Origin: Symbioplanes lichenis
Lineage (GTDB): Bacteria; Actinomycetota; Actinomycetes; Mycobacteriales; Micromonosporaceae
Length of the DNA stretch: 64,000 nucleotides
Direction of reading: 5' to 3'
NCBI RefSeq assembly: GCF_030709675.1
Contig: NZ_JAUZQD010000008.1
Location: 1-64,000, forward strand
Below the pieces are notes generated by a model, which was given only the letters and a program-made list of their open reading frames with translations, was not told where the DNA came from and did no database searches. Within the stretch, counting starts at the first letter, position 1, and every line of letters begins with the position of its first letter. This document shows positions 1 through 8,324 of this stretch, piece after piece. A program made the translations under genes and the position numbers.

Positions 1-95
1 CCGGCCTCCCCGCCCCCCCCCCCCCCCCCCCCCACCCCGGGGGGGGCCGGGGCTGCCCCCACCCCCCCCCCCCCCCCGGCCGGTGCTGATCTGGG
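1..95. repeat. Poly-C tracts downstream of murA
   Basis: Two long homopolymer runs, 21 C at 13-33 and 16 C at 62-77, flank a G-rich block (39-46) and lie directly after the murA stop on the minus strand. Read on that strand they give poly-G followed by poly-C, which could fold into a long GC hairpin and act as a terminator without a T tract. Runs this long are also prone to sequencing and assembly length error, so the exact base count should not be trusted. Confidence 0.6.
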
Positions 96-1451
96 TCAGA
101 TGCGCTCGACGTGGGCGCCCAGCGCCGAGAGCTTGTTCTCGAAGTCCTCGTAGCCCCGGTTGATGAGGTCCACGCCGTAGACGCGCGAGGTGCCCTCGGC
201 GGCGAGGGCCGCGATGAGGTGGCTGAAGCCCGCGCGGAGGTCCGGGATCACCAGGTCGGCCGCGTGGAGCTTGCTCGGGCCGGCGATGACCGCGGAGTGC
301 TTGAAGTTGCGGCGGCCGAAGCGGCAGGGGGTGCCGCCGAGGCAGTCGCGGTAGACCTGGATCGTGGCGCCCATGGAGTTGAGGGCCTCGGTGTAGCCCA
401 GGCGCTGCTCGTACACGGTCTCGTGCATGATCGAGAGGCCGCGGGCCTGGGTGAGGGCGACGACCAGGGGCTGCTGCCAATCGGTCATGAAGCCGGGGTG
501 CACGTCGGTCTCCAGCGCCACGGCCTGCAGCTCGCCGCCCGGGTGCCAGAACTTGATGCCGCCCTCGACGCCGGTGACGCCGGGGCGGGACACGCGGGCG
601 TCGGTGACCTCGTACTGGCCGCCGATGGAGCGGAAGACGTTGAGGAACGTCATCATGTCGGCCTGCTGCGCGCCGAGCACCTCGATCTCGCCGCGGGTGG
701 CGAGGGCAGCGGCGGCCCAGCTGGCGGCCTCGATGCGGTCCGGGATCGGCTTGTGCTGGTAGCCGTAGAGCCGGGGCACGCCCTGGATCTCGATGACCCG
801 GTCGGTGTGGACCTTGATGATCGCGCCCATCTTCTGCAGGACGCAGATGAGGTCGACGATCTCGGGCTCGATGGCGGCGTTGCGCAGCTCGGTGACGCCC
901 TCGGCGCGGACGGCGGTGAGCAGCACCTGCTCGGTCGCGCCGACGCTGGGGTACGGGAGCTCGAGCTTCGTACCGTGCAGGCCGTTGGGCGCCGTCAGGT
1001 GCATGCCCTGGGGGGTCTTGTCGACGATCGCGCCGAACTCCCGCAGGGCCTGGATGTGGAAGTCGATCGGCCGCGGGCCGATGTGGCAGCCACCCAGGTC
1101 CGGGATGAAGGCGTGGCCGAGCCGGTGCAGCAGGGGCCCGCAGAACAGGATCGGAATCCGCGAGGAGCCGGCGTGGACGTTGATCTCGTCGCTGCTGGCA
1201 CTCTCCACGTTCGTGGGGTCCATGATCAGCTCGCCGTCGTCGGTGCCCTTCGCCACCTTGACGCCGTGCAGCTCGAGGAGGCCGCTGACGACCTCGACGT
1301 CGCGGATGCGCGGGACGTCGAAGAGCGTGCTCGGGGTCTCCCCGAGCAGGGCGGCCACCATGGCCTTGGAAACCAGGTTCTTGGCGCCACGGACCCGGAT
1401 CTGCCCGTTCAGCGGCGTACCGCCGTGGACGGCCAGGACGTCGTCGGTCAA
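96..1451 (-). CDS. murA: UDP-N-acetylglucosamine 1-carboxyvinyltransferase (MurA)
   Basis: Transfers enolpyruvate from PEP to UDP-GlcNAc, the first committed cytoplasmic step of peptidoglycan synthesis. The 451-residue protein is slightly longer than the usual ~420. It has the substrate-binding RGAKN motif near residues 21-25 and the loop GGCHIGPRPID with the catalytic Cys at 122, so fosfomycin sensitivity would be expected at that residue (known for the family). I chose the TTG at 1449-1451 because AGGAGG lies 5 nt upstream; an upstream ATG would add 32 low-complexity proline-rich residues. The gene stands alone, followed by poly-C tracts, with nadA upstream on the same strand about 220 bp away. 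Confidence 0.93.
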   Translation of the reverse strand: MTDDVLAVHGGTPLNGQIRVRGAKNLVSKAMVAALLGETPSTLFDVPRIRDVEVVSGLLELHGVKVAKGTDDGELIMDPTNVESASSDEINVHAGSSRIPILFCGPLLHRLGHAFIPDLGGCHIGPRPIDFHIQALREFGAIVDKTPQGMHLTAPNGLHGTKLELPYPSVGATEQVLLTAVRAEGVTELRNAAIEPEIVDLICVLQKMGAIIKVHTDRVIEIQGVPRLYGYQHKPIPDRIEAASWAAAALATRGEIEVLGAQQADMMTFLNVFRSIGGQYEVTDARVSRPGVTGVEGGIKFWHPGGELQAVALETDVHPGFMTDWQQPLVVALTQARGLSIMHETVYEQRLGYTEALNSMGATIQVYRDCLGGTPCRFGRRNFKHSAVIAGPSKLHAADLVIPDLRAGFSHLIAALAAEGTSRVYGVDLINRGYEDFENKLSALGAHVERI

Positions 1452-1671
1452 CGCAACCTCCTGAGGCGGGCGCATCAGTGCGCCCGGAGCGAGTAGGGGT
1501 GCTGCCGGCGGTGGGGGGTTCACCGGTGGCAGCCGCCCGGGCAGCATAGCCCTGCGTGACCATCACGAAAATCACCACAACACTCAGCGGGGCACGAATT
1601 GCTGATGATTAAGCCAAGAAAAAGGTGCGGTGGAGCGCTGGGCTTATCCTTGACTACCCGCTGTGACGGAT

Positions 1672-2850
1672 TTACGGCAGCGCGAGCATCTGGTCGAGGG
1701 CCACGCGGGCGTATTTCGCGGTGTCCTCGTCGACCGTGATCTGGTTGGGCACCCGCCCCGCGACCAGCTCCTCGAGCGCCCACACGAGGTGGGGGAGATC
1801 GATGCGGTTCATGGTCGAGCAGTAGCAGACCGTTCGGTCGAGAAACATGATCTGTTTGTCCGGGTGGGCGAGCGCCAACCGGCGTACGAGATTGAGCTCG
1901 GTGCCCACCGCCCAGGCCGAGCCGGCGGGGGCGGCGTCGAGCGCCTTGATGATGTATTCGGTCGAGCCCACGTAGTCGGCGGCGCGCACGACCTCGTGGC
2001 GGCACTCCGGGTGGACCAGCACGTTGACGCCGGGGACCCGCTCGCGCACCTCGCGCACGCTGTCGATCGTGAAGCGCCCGTGCACCGAGCAGTGCCCGCG
2101 CCACAGGATCATCTTCGCGTCGCGCAGCTGCTCGGCCGTCAGGCCGCCCTGCGGCTTGTGCGGGTCGTAGAGCACGCAGTCGTCGAGGTCGAAGCCCATC
2201 TCGAGGACGGCGGTGTTGCGGCCCAGGTGCTGGTCGGGGAGGAAGAAGACCTTCTGACCCTGCTCGTACGCCCACCGCAGCGCGCGCTCCGCATTCGACG
2301 ACGTGCACACGACGCCGCCGTTGCGGCCGACGAAGCCCTTGATGTCGGCGGAGCTGTTCATGTAGGTCACGGGGACGACGTCGCCCGCGATGCCGAGATC
2401 GGTGAACTGCTCCCACGCGGTCTCGACCTGCCCGAGCACCGCCATGTCGGCCATCGAGCAGCCGGCCGCGAGGTCGGGCAGGATGACCTGCTGGGCGGCG
2501 CTGGTCAGGATGTCGGCGCTCTCCGCCATGAAGTGCACGCCGCAGAAGACGATGAACTCGGCGTCGGGCTTGGCGGCGGCCTCGCGGGCCAGCTTGAACG
2601 AGTCGCCGGTGACGTCGGCGAACTGGATGACCTCGTCGCGCTGGTAGTGGTGGCCCAGCACGAAGACGCGGTCGCCCAGGGCGGCCTTGGCTGCGGTGGC
2701 CCGGGCGACCAGGTCGGGGTCGCTGGGCGCGGGCAGGTCGCCGGGGCAGTCGACGCCGCGCTCGCTGGCGGGGTCGGTGCCCTGGCCGAGGAGCAGCAGC
2801 GCGAGAGGGGTGTTCGCGGGTTCGGTCCAGGTCGACGTCACGCCGTCCAT
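1672..2850 (-). CDS. nadA: Quinolinate synthase (NadA)
   Basis: Condenses iminoaspartate with dihydroxyacetone phosphate to quinolinate in de novo NAD synthesis, using a [4Fe-4S] cluster. The 392-residue protein shows the GHHYQ motif near residue 66 and the family cysteines in CGVHFMAE (Cys103), GHCSVHG (Cys254) and CYCSTM (Cys342/344), plus the HPECRHEV motif near 280. The usual partners nadB and nadC are not next to it, which is unusual for actinobacteria where nadABC often form an operon. The ATG at 2850 is the first start compatible with the family N terminus; no strong Shine-Dalgarno sequence is visible. Confidence 0.95.
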   Translation of the reverse strand: MDGVTSTWTEPANTPLALLLLGQGTDPASERGVDCPGDLPAPSDPDLVARATAAKAALGDRVFVLGHHYQRDEVIQFADVTGDSFKLAREAAAKPDAEFIVFCGVHFMAESADILTSAAQQVILPDLAAGCSMADMAVLGQVETAWEQFTDLGIAGDVVPVTYMNSSADIKGFVGRNGGVVCTSSNAERALRWAYEQGQKVFFLPDQHLGRNTAVLEMGFDLDDCVLYDPHKPQGGLTAEQLRDAKMILWRGHCSVHGRFTIDSVREVRERVPGVNVLVHPECRHEVVRAADYVGSTEYIIKALDAAPAGSAWAVGTELNLVRRLALAHPDKQIMFLDRTVCYCSTMNRIDLPHLVWALEELVAGRVPNQITVDEDTAKYARVALDQMLALP

Positions 2851-2945
2851 GTTTCCACAGCGTGACGTCGATCGAGGTGTGGCGAAGCACTCACCGGCCG
2901 GCGCCCGAGCGGCGAACGCCAGGCGGGCGTCGCGCGAACCGCCGC

Positions 2946-3022
2946 GCCGGGCGAGCGGGCGGACGGCGCCGTGCGATCCGCCGCTCCGCCCGCCGGGCGA
3001 GCGGGCAGACGGCGCCGCGCGA
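2946..3022. repeat. Two-copy 31-bp direct repeat, 46-bp period
   Basis: A 31-bp GC-rich sequence at 2946-2976 recurs with two mismatches at 2992-3022. It lies between the start of nadA and the 3' end of the small minus-strand gene at 3042-3194, so it forms that gene's downstream region. It resembles the other gene-end tandem repeats in this window. Confidence 0.7.
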
Positions 3023-3041
3023 GCAGCGGGCGGAAGACGGC

Positions 3042-3194
3042 TCAGCGCGGCCGGCGGCTCTGGAACCGGGTCGCGAGTTGCTTCAGCTTCGCCTGGTTCT
3101 CCGGCTTGGCCAGCTGGCGGCGCCCCTCAGCGACCACCTTCTGGCCCTGCGGGCTGGCAAGGAATTTCTGCAGTCTCTGAACAAGCGTGGGCAT
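3042..3194 (-). CDS. Small basic conserved-type hypothetical protein (50 aa)
   Basis: A 50-residue reading frame starting MPTLVQRLQKFLASP and ending QSRRPR. It is Lys/Arg/Gln-rich and predicted mostly helical, with no membrane segment and no Cys. Codon third positions are mostly G or C, as in neighbouring genes. It is divergent from the glycerate kinase gene, with starts 50 bp apart. I do not recognise a function. Its charge could suit RNA, DNA or membrane-surface contact, which is only a guess. Confidence 0.6.
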   Translation of the reverse strand: MPTLVQRLQKFLASPQGQKVVAEGRRQLAKPENQAKLKQLATRFQSRRPR

Positions 3195-3231
3195 GCCTAT
3201 AAGGTTGCCAGCCCCGCCTGAGCGAAACCTG

Positions 3232-3237
3232 TACTTT
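3232..3237 (+). promoter_or_regulatory. Leaderless -10 element for the glycerate kinase gene
   Basis: TACTTT fits the actinobacterial TANNNT -10 pattern and ends 6 nt before the GTG at 3244. No Shine-Dalgarno sequence is present, so transcription probably starts at or next to the start codon. Confidence 0.45.
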
Positions 3238-3243
3238 CTGCTC

Positions 3244-4356
3244 GTGCGCGTACTCATCTGCCCCGACAAGTTCGCCGGAACGCTCAGCGCCGCCGAGGTG
3301 GCCACCGCCGTGGCGGAGGGCTGGCACGAGGTCGCGCCCGCCGACGAGTGCGTGCTCCGGCCGCTGTCCGACGGCGGCCCCGGCTTCGTCGACGTTCTGG
3401 GCACCGCGCTCGGCGGGCGCCGGCTGCCGGTCGCCACGGTCGACCCGCTCGGGCGTCCCGCGCGCGGCGACGTACTGCTGGCGGGCAGCACGGCCTATGT
3501 CGAGAGCGCCCAGGCGTGCGGCCTGCACCTGCTCACCGCGGAGGAGCGGGACCCCAACCGCACGACGTCGTACGGGCTGGGCCTCCTGCTGGCCGCCGCG
3601 GTCGAGGCCGGCGCGTCCGAGGTGGTCGTCGGGCTGGGCGGGTCGGCGGTCAACGACGCCGGCGCCGGGATGCTCGCCGCGCTGGGTGCGGGGCCGGTCG
3701 ACGTCGGCGGCTACGCGCTTCCCTACGGCGGAGCAGCCCTGGGTACGGCCGAAGCGCTCGCCGGATCGCCCCAGCTGCGCCAGGTCAACCTGGTCGCCGC
3801 GACGGATGTGGACAACCCGCTGACCGGCCTGTACGGGGCCAGCAACGTCTTCGGGCCCCAGAAGGGCGCCTCGCGCGACGACGTCATGCGACTGGACGCC
3901 GCGCTCGAGCACTTCTCGGCCGTGCTCGGGAAGGCTTTCGATGTTGACGGTCTGGCCTCGATGCCCGGGGCGGGCGCGGCCGGAGGCATCGGCGCGGCGC
4001 TCCTCGCCCTGGGCGGCCGGGTGACCTCCGGCATCTCCCTGGTCACCAGTCTGATCGGCCTCGACGCGTCGCTCGCGGCGGCCGAGCTGGTCATCACGGG
4101 CGAGGGCTCGTTCGATCACCAGTCGCTGCGGGGCAAGGTCACCGCCGGCATCGCCAACCAGGCCCGCGACCACGGCCTGCCCTGCGTCGTCGTCGCCGGC
4201 CGCAACGAGACGGGTCACCGCGAGGCGGCCGCCGCGGGCGTCACCGAGACGTACGCCCTGGTGGAGCATTTCGGGTCGACCGAGCGCGCGCTGGCGGAGC
4301 CAGCCGTGGGCCTGCGTGAGATCGGCGCCCGCCTGGCCCGCCAGTGGAGCCGCTGA
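3244..4356 (+). CDS. Glycerate kinase (GlxK/GarK family)
   Basis: Phosphorylates D-glycerate, feeding glycerate from glyoxylate or serine breakdown into glycolysis. The 370-residue protein matches the two-domain glycerate kinase type I family: N-terminal PDKFAGTLSA motif, SDGGPG near residue 41, the GLGGSAVNDAG glycine-rich motif near 134, and VITGEGSFDHQS near 283. The GTG at 3244 places RVLICPDKFAG at the N terminus as in homologues; the frame is open 19 codons further upstream but that region overlaps the divergent small gene. The position next to erpA matches the Rv2205c-Rv2204c order recalled from M. tuberculosis. Confidence 0.92.
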   Translation: MRVLICPDKFAGTLSAAEVATAVAEGWHEVAPADECVLRPLSDGGPGFVDVLGTALGGRRLPVATVDPLGRPARGDVLLAGSTAYVESAQACGLHLLTAEERDPNRTTSYGLGLLLAAAVEAGASEVVVGLGGSAVNDAGAGMLAALGAGPVDVGGYALPYGGAALGTAEALAGSPQLRQVNLVAATDVDNPLTGLYGASNVFGPQKGASRDDVMRLDAALEHFSAVLGKAFDVDGLASMPGAGAAGGIGAALLALGGRVTSGISLVTSLIGLDASLAAAELVITGEGSFDHQSLRGKVTAGIANQARDHGLPCVVVAGRNETGHREAAAAGVTETYALVEHFGSTERALAEPAVGLREIGARLARQWSR

Positions 4357-4478
4357 GCCCGTGGTGCCGCTGAGGATCCCGGTGTCGGACATCTCGCCCC
4401 CGGCCGTTGGGAATAGGCGGCGGGAGAGTTAGCGTTGGCCTCTACGGCACATCAGCTGACCGGCAGGGAGAACCGCAC

Positions 4479-4853
4479 GTGACCACTGAAGCGCACACCG
4501 AGTCGACCGAGGCCACCACGGCCGCGCCGACCGGCGTCATTTTGACCGACGTCGCGGCTGTCAAGGTCAAGGCCCTGATCGAGCAGGAAGGGCGCGACGA
4601 CCTGCGGCTCCGCATCGCCGTCCAGCCCGGCGGCTGCTCCGGCCTCCGCTACCAGCTCTTCTTCGACGAGCGCTCGCTCGACGGCGACGTCGTCAGCGAC
4701 TTCAACGGCGTCGAGGTCGTCGTCGACCGCATGAGCTCCCCCTACCTCGCGGGCGCCACGATCGACTTCGCCGACCGCATCGACGCCCAGGGCTTCACGA
4801 TCGACAACCCCAACGCGCAGAACTCCTGCGCCTGCGGCGACTCCTTCCACTGA
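4479..4853 (+). CDS. erpA: A-type iron-sulfur carrier (ErpA/HesB family)
   Basis: Binds Fe-S clusters and delivers them to apoproteins. The 124-residue protein carries the three invariant cysteines, GGCSG (Cys53) and CACG (Cys117 and Cys119), on a standard HesB-like domain that starts near residue 20. A Thr/Ala/Glu-rich N-terminal tail precedes it. The GTG at 4479 follows AGGGAG by about 8 nt. Likely clients in this window are the Rieske protein QcrA and the quinolinate synthase, by inference from location only. A strong hairpin follows the stop. Confidence 0.93.
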   Translation: MTTEAHTESTEATTAAPTGVILTDVAAVKVKALIEQEGRDDLRLRIAVQPGGCSGLRYQLFFDERSLDGDVVSDFNGVEVVVDRMSSPYLAGATIDFADRIDAQGFTIDNPNAQNSCACGDSFH

Positions 4854-4866
4854 CGCGAAGGTGGCC

Positions 4867-4904
4867 GGGGCCCTGTGTCCGCCGGAAGCGCGGACCGGGG
4901 CCCC
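4867..4904 (+). terminator. Hairpin terminator after erpA
   Basis: A two-part stem: GGGGCCC pairs with GGGCCCC on the outside, and GTCCGC pairs with GCGGAC on the inside around a 7-nt loop. It begins 13 nt after the erpA stop. There is no strong T tract, as is common in high-GC actinobacteria. Confidence 0.65.
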
Positions 4905-5009
4905 TTCGCCTCACCGGGGGCCGAGCCCCCGAGCCTCCCACGGTGCTCACCGGTCACGCTTGCTGCCGGGCGACCCGCGGCGGGCGTGAACGATCCATTG
5001 CTTGACGCG

Positions 5010-5040
5010 AGGCCGTCTCGCCCTTCGGGACGGGCGGCCT
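5010..5040. terminator. Second hairpin with TTT tail
   Basis: AGGCCGTCTC pairs with GGGACGG plus CGGCCT, with a two-base bulge, around a short loop containing TTCG, and is followed by TTT. It may back up the erpA terminator or insulate the downstream kinase promoter. Confidence 0.5.
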
Positions 5041-5191
5041 TTGGCATGTCCAGCTGTCATGGTGCGGCGACACGCGCGGCGTACTCGAAGGCGGGTCTTG
5101 ACGCGGTGGAGGCGGGGCGACGCCGGGGTGTCCGGGGGACGAACCCCCGGTAGGCTCCTGGGGTAATCGCACCCGACCCCCGAGGGCCGCC

Positions 5192-6172
5192 ATGAAGATC
5201 GCCGTTACCGGCTCGATCGCCACCGACCACCTGATGCATTTTCCCGGCAAGTTCTCCGAGCAGTTGATCGCCGATCAGCTGCACAAGGTCTCGCTCTCCT
5301 TCCTCGTCGACGATCTCGTGGTCCGGCGGGGCGGCGTGGCGCCGAACATCGCGTTCGGCATGGGCCAGATGGGGCTGCGCCCGATCCTGGTGGGAGCGGT
5401 CGGCGCCGACTTCGCCGACTACCGGTCGTGGCTCGAGCGGCACGGGGTCGACTGCGGCTCGGTGCACGTCAGCGACGTGCTGCACACCGCGCGGTTCGTC
5501 TGCACGACGGACGAGGAGCTCAACCAGATCGCGTCGTTCTACGCCGGGGCAATGGCCGAGGCGCGCAACATCGAGCTCGCCCCCGTCGCGGAGCGGGCGG
5601 GCGGCCTCGACCTGGTGCTGATCGGCGCGAACGACCCGGCCGCCATGCAGCGCCACTCGCAGGAGTGCCGCGCCCGGGGCTACGCGTTCGCCGCGGACCC
5701 GTCGCAGCAGCTCGCGTGGATGGACGGCAAGGACGTGCTGCCGCTCATCGACGGGGCGCGCTACCTGCTCACCAACGAGTACGAGCGGTCGCTGCTCGAG
5801 ACCAAGTCCGGTCTCACGAGCGACCAGGTGCTCGAGCACGTGACGATCCGGGTCACCACGCTCGGCGCGGACGGCGTGGAGATCACCGGGCGGGACATCG
5901 AGCGGATCCACGTGCCGGTCGCCCGGGACGTCGTGCCCCAGGACCCGACCGGGGTCGGCGACGGCTTCCGGGCCGGCTTCTTCGCGGCGCTCAGCTGGGG
6001 CGTCGGGCTCGAGCGGGCGGCGCAGGTGGGCTCGCTGGTCGCCGCGCACGTCCTCGAGACGGACGGCGGCCAGGAATACGACATCAAGGCCGACCTCTTC
6101 CTCAAGCGCCTCGCCGACTCGTACGGCGACGAGGCCGCCGCCGAGATCCAGCCCTTCCTGACGAAGGCCTGA
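5192..6172 (+). CDS. adoK: PfkB-family carbohydrate/adenosine kinase (AdoK-like)
   Basis: A ribokinase-fold kinase of 326 residues that closely resembles mycobacterial adenosine kinase Rv2202c as I recall it: N terminus AVTGSIATDHLMHFPGKFSEQ, the RGGVAPNIAF substrate motif near residue 45, and the signature DPTGVGDGFRAGF with catalytic Asp near residue 256. The likely reaction is ATP-dependent phosphorylation of adenosine to AMP in purine salvage, with other sugars possible. The ATG at 5192 fits homologues, though the ribosome site is weak. It sits upstream of the cta genes as in mycobacteria. 24-bp tandem repeats follow its stop. Confidence 0.88.
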   Translation: MKIAVTGSIATDHLMHFPGKFSEQLIADQLHKVSLSFLVDDLVVRRGGVAPNIAFGMGQMGLRPILVGAVGADFADYRSWLERHGVDCGSVHVSDVLHTARFVCTTDEELNQIASFYAGAMAEARNIELAPVAERAGGLDLVLIGANDPAAMQRHSQECRARGYAFAADPSQQLAWMDGKDVLPLIDGARYLLTNEYERSLLETKSGLTSDQVLEHVTIRVTTLGADGVEITGRDIERIHVPVARDVVPQDPTGVGDGFRAGFFAALSWGVGLERAAQVGSLVAAHVLETDGGQEYDIKADLFLKRLADSYGDEAAAEIQPFLTKA

Positions 6173-6189
6173 GCCCGCGCGAGACCACA

Positions 6190-6261
6190 GGCCCGGGCCC
6201 GAACGTGAGCGAAGGCCCGGGCCCGAACGTGAGCGAAGGCCCGGGCCCGAACGTGAGCGAA
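6190..6261. repeat. 24-bp tandem repeat, three identical copies
   Basis: The units 6190-6213, 6214-6237 and 6238-6261 are identical and are followed by a partial copy. Each unit contains the palindrome GGCCCGGGCC and the word AACGTGAGCGAA. The array begins 18 bp after the adoK stop. Confidence 0.95.
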
Positions 6262-6292
6262 GGCCCGGACCGGCACGAAGCCGGGCGCCCGC

Positions 6293-6345
6293 GCCGGCGG
6301 AACGAGCACGAAGCGGGCGCCGAGCCGGCGGAACGAGCACGAAGC
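6293..6345. repeat. 22-bp direct repeat pair
   Basis: The same 22 bases (beginning GCCGGCGGAACGAGC) occur at 6293-6314 and 6324-6345. The pair extends the repetitive tail downstream of adoK. Confidence 0.85.
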
Positions 6346-6507
6346 CGGGGCCCGAGCGACGCCGAGCGAAACAGTGGAGCGGCGTGGCCGTGAAACGGCG
6401 GATGTTCGGTGAACCATGGCAAGGTAAGGCGAGAAGGTCCGCCTCGTAGCGATGAGCCTGAGGGTCACCGGCTCGCGCCGGGCGGACAGCGGACGAGGAG
6501 AGCGACT

Positions 6508-6975
6508 GTGGTGCTGGCCGTCTTCGCCGGGCTGCCGGGTGTGGGCAAGTCCACGCTGGCCCGGCAGGTGGGGGCGGCTCTGCCCGCGGCTGTTCTGGGG
6601 GTGGACGCGGTCGACGCCGCCCTGCGCGTCTATGACGTGAGCGAGCCGCGGCCGGGACACGCCGCGTACGGGGTGGTGGCCGCGCTGGCCGAGACGCAGC
6701 TCACGCTCGGGCTCAGTGTGATCATCGACGCGGTGAATCCCGTGGCGGCGACCCGGCGGATGTGGACGGAGCTGGCCGAGCGGCTCGACGTGCCGCTGCG
6801 CGTGGTCGAGGTGGTCTGCGGCGACGAGGACGTGCTGCGGCGCCGCAGGAGCAGCCGGGGCGAGACGGGCGGCGGGCCCGTTGAGTACGAGCCCTATCTC
6901 GGCCCTCGGATCGTCGTCGACACGCATCTGGCCGTGGACCCCGTGCTGCCGGTCGTGGAATACCTGCGGAAGTGA
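6508..6975 (+). CDS. Small P-loop kinase-like protein (AAA_33 type)
   Basis: A 155-residue protein with the Walker A motif GLPGVGKST at residues 9-17, an Asp-rich segment GVDAVDAAL that may position substrate, and IIDAVNP as a Walker B-like strand. The size and layout match zeta-toxin/gluconate-kinase-like AAA_33 proteins, which phosphorylate small molecules or aminoglycoside-type substrates; the actual substrate cannot be inferred. The GTG at 6508 is preceded by GAGGAG at 7 nt; a second GTG follows immediately. It is convergent with the tusA-like gene, 6 bp apart. Confidence 0.8.
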   Translation: MVLAVFAGLPGVGKSTLARQVGAALPAAVLGVDAVDAALRVYDVSEPRPGHAAYGVVAALAETQLTLGLSVIIDAVNPVAATRRMWTELAERLDVPLRVVEVVCGDEDVLRRRRSSRGETGGGPVEYEPYLGPRIVVDTHLAVDPVLPVVEYLRK

Positions 6976-6981
6976 AGAAGA

Positions 6982-7194
6982 TCAGCTGAGGCGACGCACC
7001 TCGTAGACGCCCGGCGACGGACTCCCCGCGTACTCCTGCTGCTTGAGCCGGCACCACGCCGGGATGTCGTTGGCCGCGGCCGGGTCGTCGGCCAGCACCC
7101 GGATCATGCCGCCCACCTCGACCCCGGGCAGCGCCTTCGCCAAGTCGATGATCGGTAACGGACAGCGCCGCCCCCGGGAGTCGACGACGGTCAC
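6982..7194 (-). CDS. TusA-family sulfurtransferase
   Basis: A 70-residue TusA/SirA-like protein with the family motif CPLPIIDLAKAL; Cys11 would carry a persulfide. It probably accepts sulfur from the cysteine desulfurase encoded just upstream and passes it to a tRNA-thiolation, molybdopterin or similar pathway. Its GTG start at 7194 overlaps the desulfurase stop (GTGA), so translation is likely coupled. The Gly/Asp-rich stretch DDPAAANDIPAWC is typical of the family and holds a second Cys. Confidence 0.88.
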   Translation of the reverse strand: MTVVDSRGRRCPLPIIDLAKALPGVEVGGMIRVLADDPAAANDIPAWCRLKQQEYAGSPSPGVYEVRRLS

Positions 7195-8312
7195 AGGCCC
7201 GCCTCGGCTCGCAGGCCGGCCACGATGCCGGGCAGCGCCGCCAGGAAACGGTCCACGTCGGCCGACGACACGCCGGGATGCAGCGACACGCGCACGTTCC
7301 CGTGGCTCAGCACGCCCATCGCCTCCAGGACGTGGCTGGGCTTCAGCGTCGACGATGTGCACGACGAGCCCGACGAGACGGCGAAGCCGCGCCGGTCGAG
7401 GGCGTGGAGCAGCGCTTCCCCGTCCACGTACAGGCACGAGAACGTGACGATATGGGGGAGCCGGTCGTCCGGGTCGCCGATGATCTCCACGTCGGGGACG
7501 GTGGCCGCGACGGTGGAGCGGATCCGGCCGATCAGCTTGCTCTGGCGTACACCCTCGGTCCCGGCCTCGGCCTGCACGGCCCGCAGGCTCGCCGCCGCCG
7601 CGACCACCGCCGGGAGATCGAGGGGTCCCTGGGCCCGGGGCCTGTGAAGATCGTCACCGGGGTGGGGCGACACCCACCGCGTGCCCTTCCGCACGACCAG
7701 GACGCCGATGCCCGCGGGACCGCCCCACTTGCGCGCGCTCGCCGACAACAGGGACCAGCCCGCCGGTACGGGGGCGTGCCCGACCGTCTGCGCGGCGTCC
7801 ACATACAAGGGCACGTCGCCGCACAACGAGGCCGCGGCCGCGACCGGCTGCACGGTGCCCACCTCGTGGCTGGCGCTGATCAGGCCGGCGAGGGCCACCC
7901 CGGGGCGGGTCACGGCGCTCGCCCAGGCGTCCAGGTCGAGGCGGCCGAGGCGGTCCACGCCCACCTCGGCGGCGTCGCCGTGCCGGGCGGCGGCGTGCAG
8001 GACGGCGGAGTGCTCGATCGCGGAGTGGACAAACGTCTGACCAGCTCGGACGCGTCCCGCGAGTCCGCCCAGGACGGCGGCGTGGGCGGCGGCGGTGCCG
8101 GACGGCCAGAAGGTGACCTCGTCGGGCCGTACTCCCAGGCAGCTCGCGACCGTGGCCGTCGCGGCCTCGCGCAGCTGTTGCGCCCGCCGGCCCGCCGTGT
8201 AGAGCTTGTCCGGGTCGGCCCAGCCGTCCTCGAGGGCGGCGAGCAGGGCCTGACGGGCGACCGGATGCAGGGGCGCCGCGCTCGCGGCATCCAAATAAGC
8301 GTCGGCTTCCAC
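7191..8312 (-). CDS. Cysteine desulfurase (NifS/IscS family, class V aminotransferase)
   Basis: A PLP enzyme releasing sulfur from cysteine as an enzyme-bound persulfide. The 373-residue protein shows the PLP-binding Lys in SASARKWGG (Lys195), the cofactor-stacking His in SAIEHSAV, and the active Cys in SGSSCTSS (Cys318) on the flexible loop. The N-terminal YLDAASAAPLHP is the usual family start. It is coupled to a TusA-like carrier by a 4-bp overlap, which points to a dedicated sulfur relay and not to the general Suf machinery. The GTG start has a leaderless-type -10 element. Confidence 0.92.
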   Translation of the reverse strand: MEADAYLDAASAAPLHPVARQALLAALEDGWADPDKLYTAGRRAQQLREAATATVASCLGVRPDEVTFWPSGTAAAHAAVLGGLAGRVRAGQTFVHSAIEHSAVLHAAARHGDAAEVGVDRLGRLDLDAWASAVTRPGVALAGLISASHEVGTVQPVAAAASLCGDVPLYVDAAQTVGHAPVPAGWSLLSASARKWGGPAGIGVLVVRKGTRWVSPHPGDDLHRPRAQGPLDLPAVVAAAASLRAVQAEAGTEGVRQSKLIGRIRSTVAATVPDVEIIGDPDDRLPHIVTFSCLYVDGEALLHALDRRGFAVSSGSSCTSSTLKPSHVLEAMGVLSHGNVRVSLHPGVSSADVDRFLAALPGIVAGLRAEAGL

Positions 8313-8318
8313 CCCGGA

Positions 8319-8324
8319 ACGGTA
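8319..8324 (-). promoter_or_regulatory. Leaderless -10 element for the cysteine desulfurase operon
   Basis: On the minus strand TACCGT (TANNNT type) ends 6 nt before the GTG at 8312, and no Shine-Dalgarno sequence is present. Confidence 0.45.

Larger units (their letters stand above)
4854..5191. other. 338-bp intergenic region between erpA and the PfkB kinase
   Basis: It holds two hairpins with terminator-like form (4867-4904 and 5010-5040), a 7-bp perfect inverted repeat at 5132-5150, and a TAGGCT -10 candidate at 5151-5156 located 35 nt before the PfkB kinase start. I see no convincing gene in it. Confidence 0.6.
6173..6507. other. 335-bp intergenic region rich in repeats
   Basis: It contains three 24-bp tandem units (6190-6261), a 22-bp repeat pair (6293-6314 and 6324-6345), and the leader of the downstream P-loop gene. 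No gene is convincing here; several overlapping open frames exist only because the GC-rich repeats lack stops. Confidence 0.6.

Noticed and set aside
6190..6261. Possible CRISPR array
   Set aside because: The units are head-to-tail without spacers, and no cas genes are present in the window. The same holds for all other arrays here.
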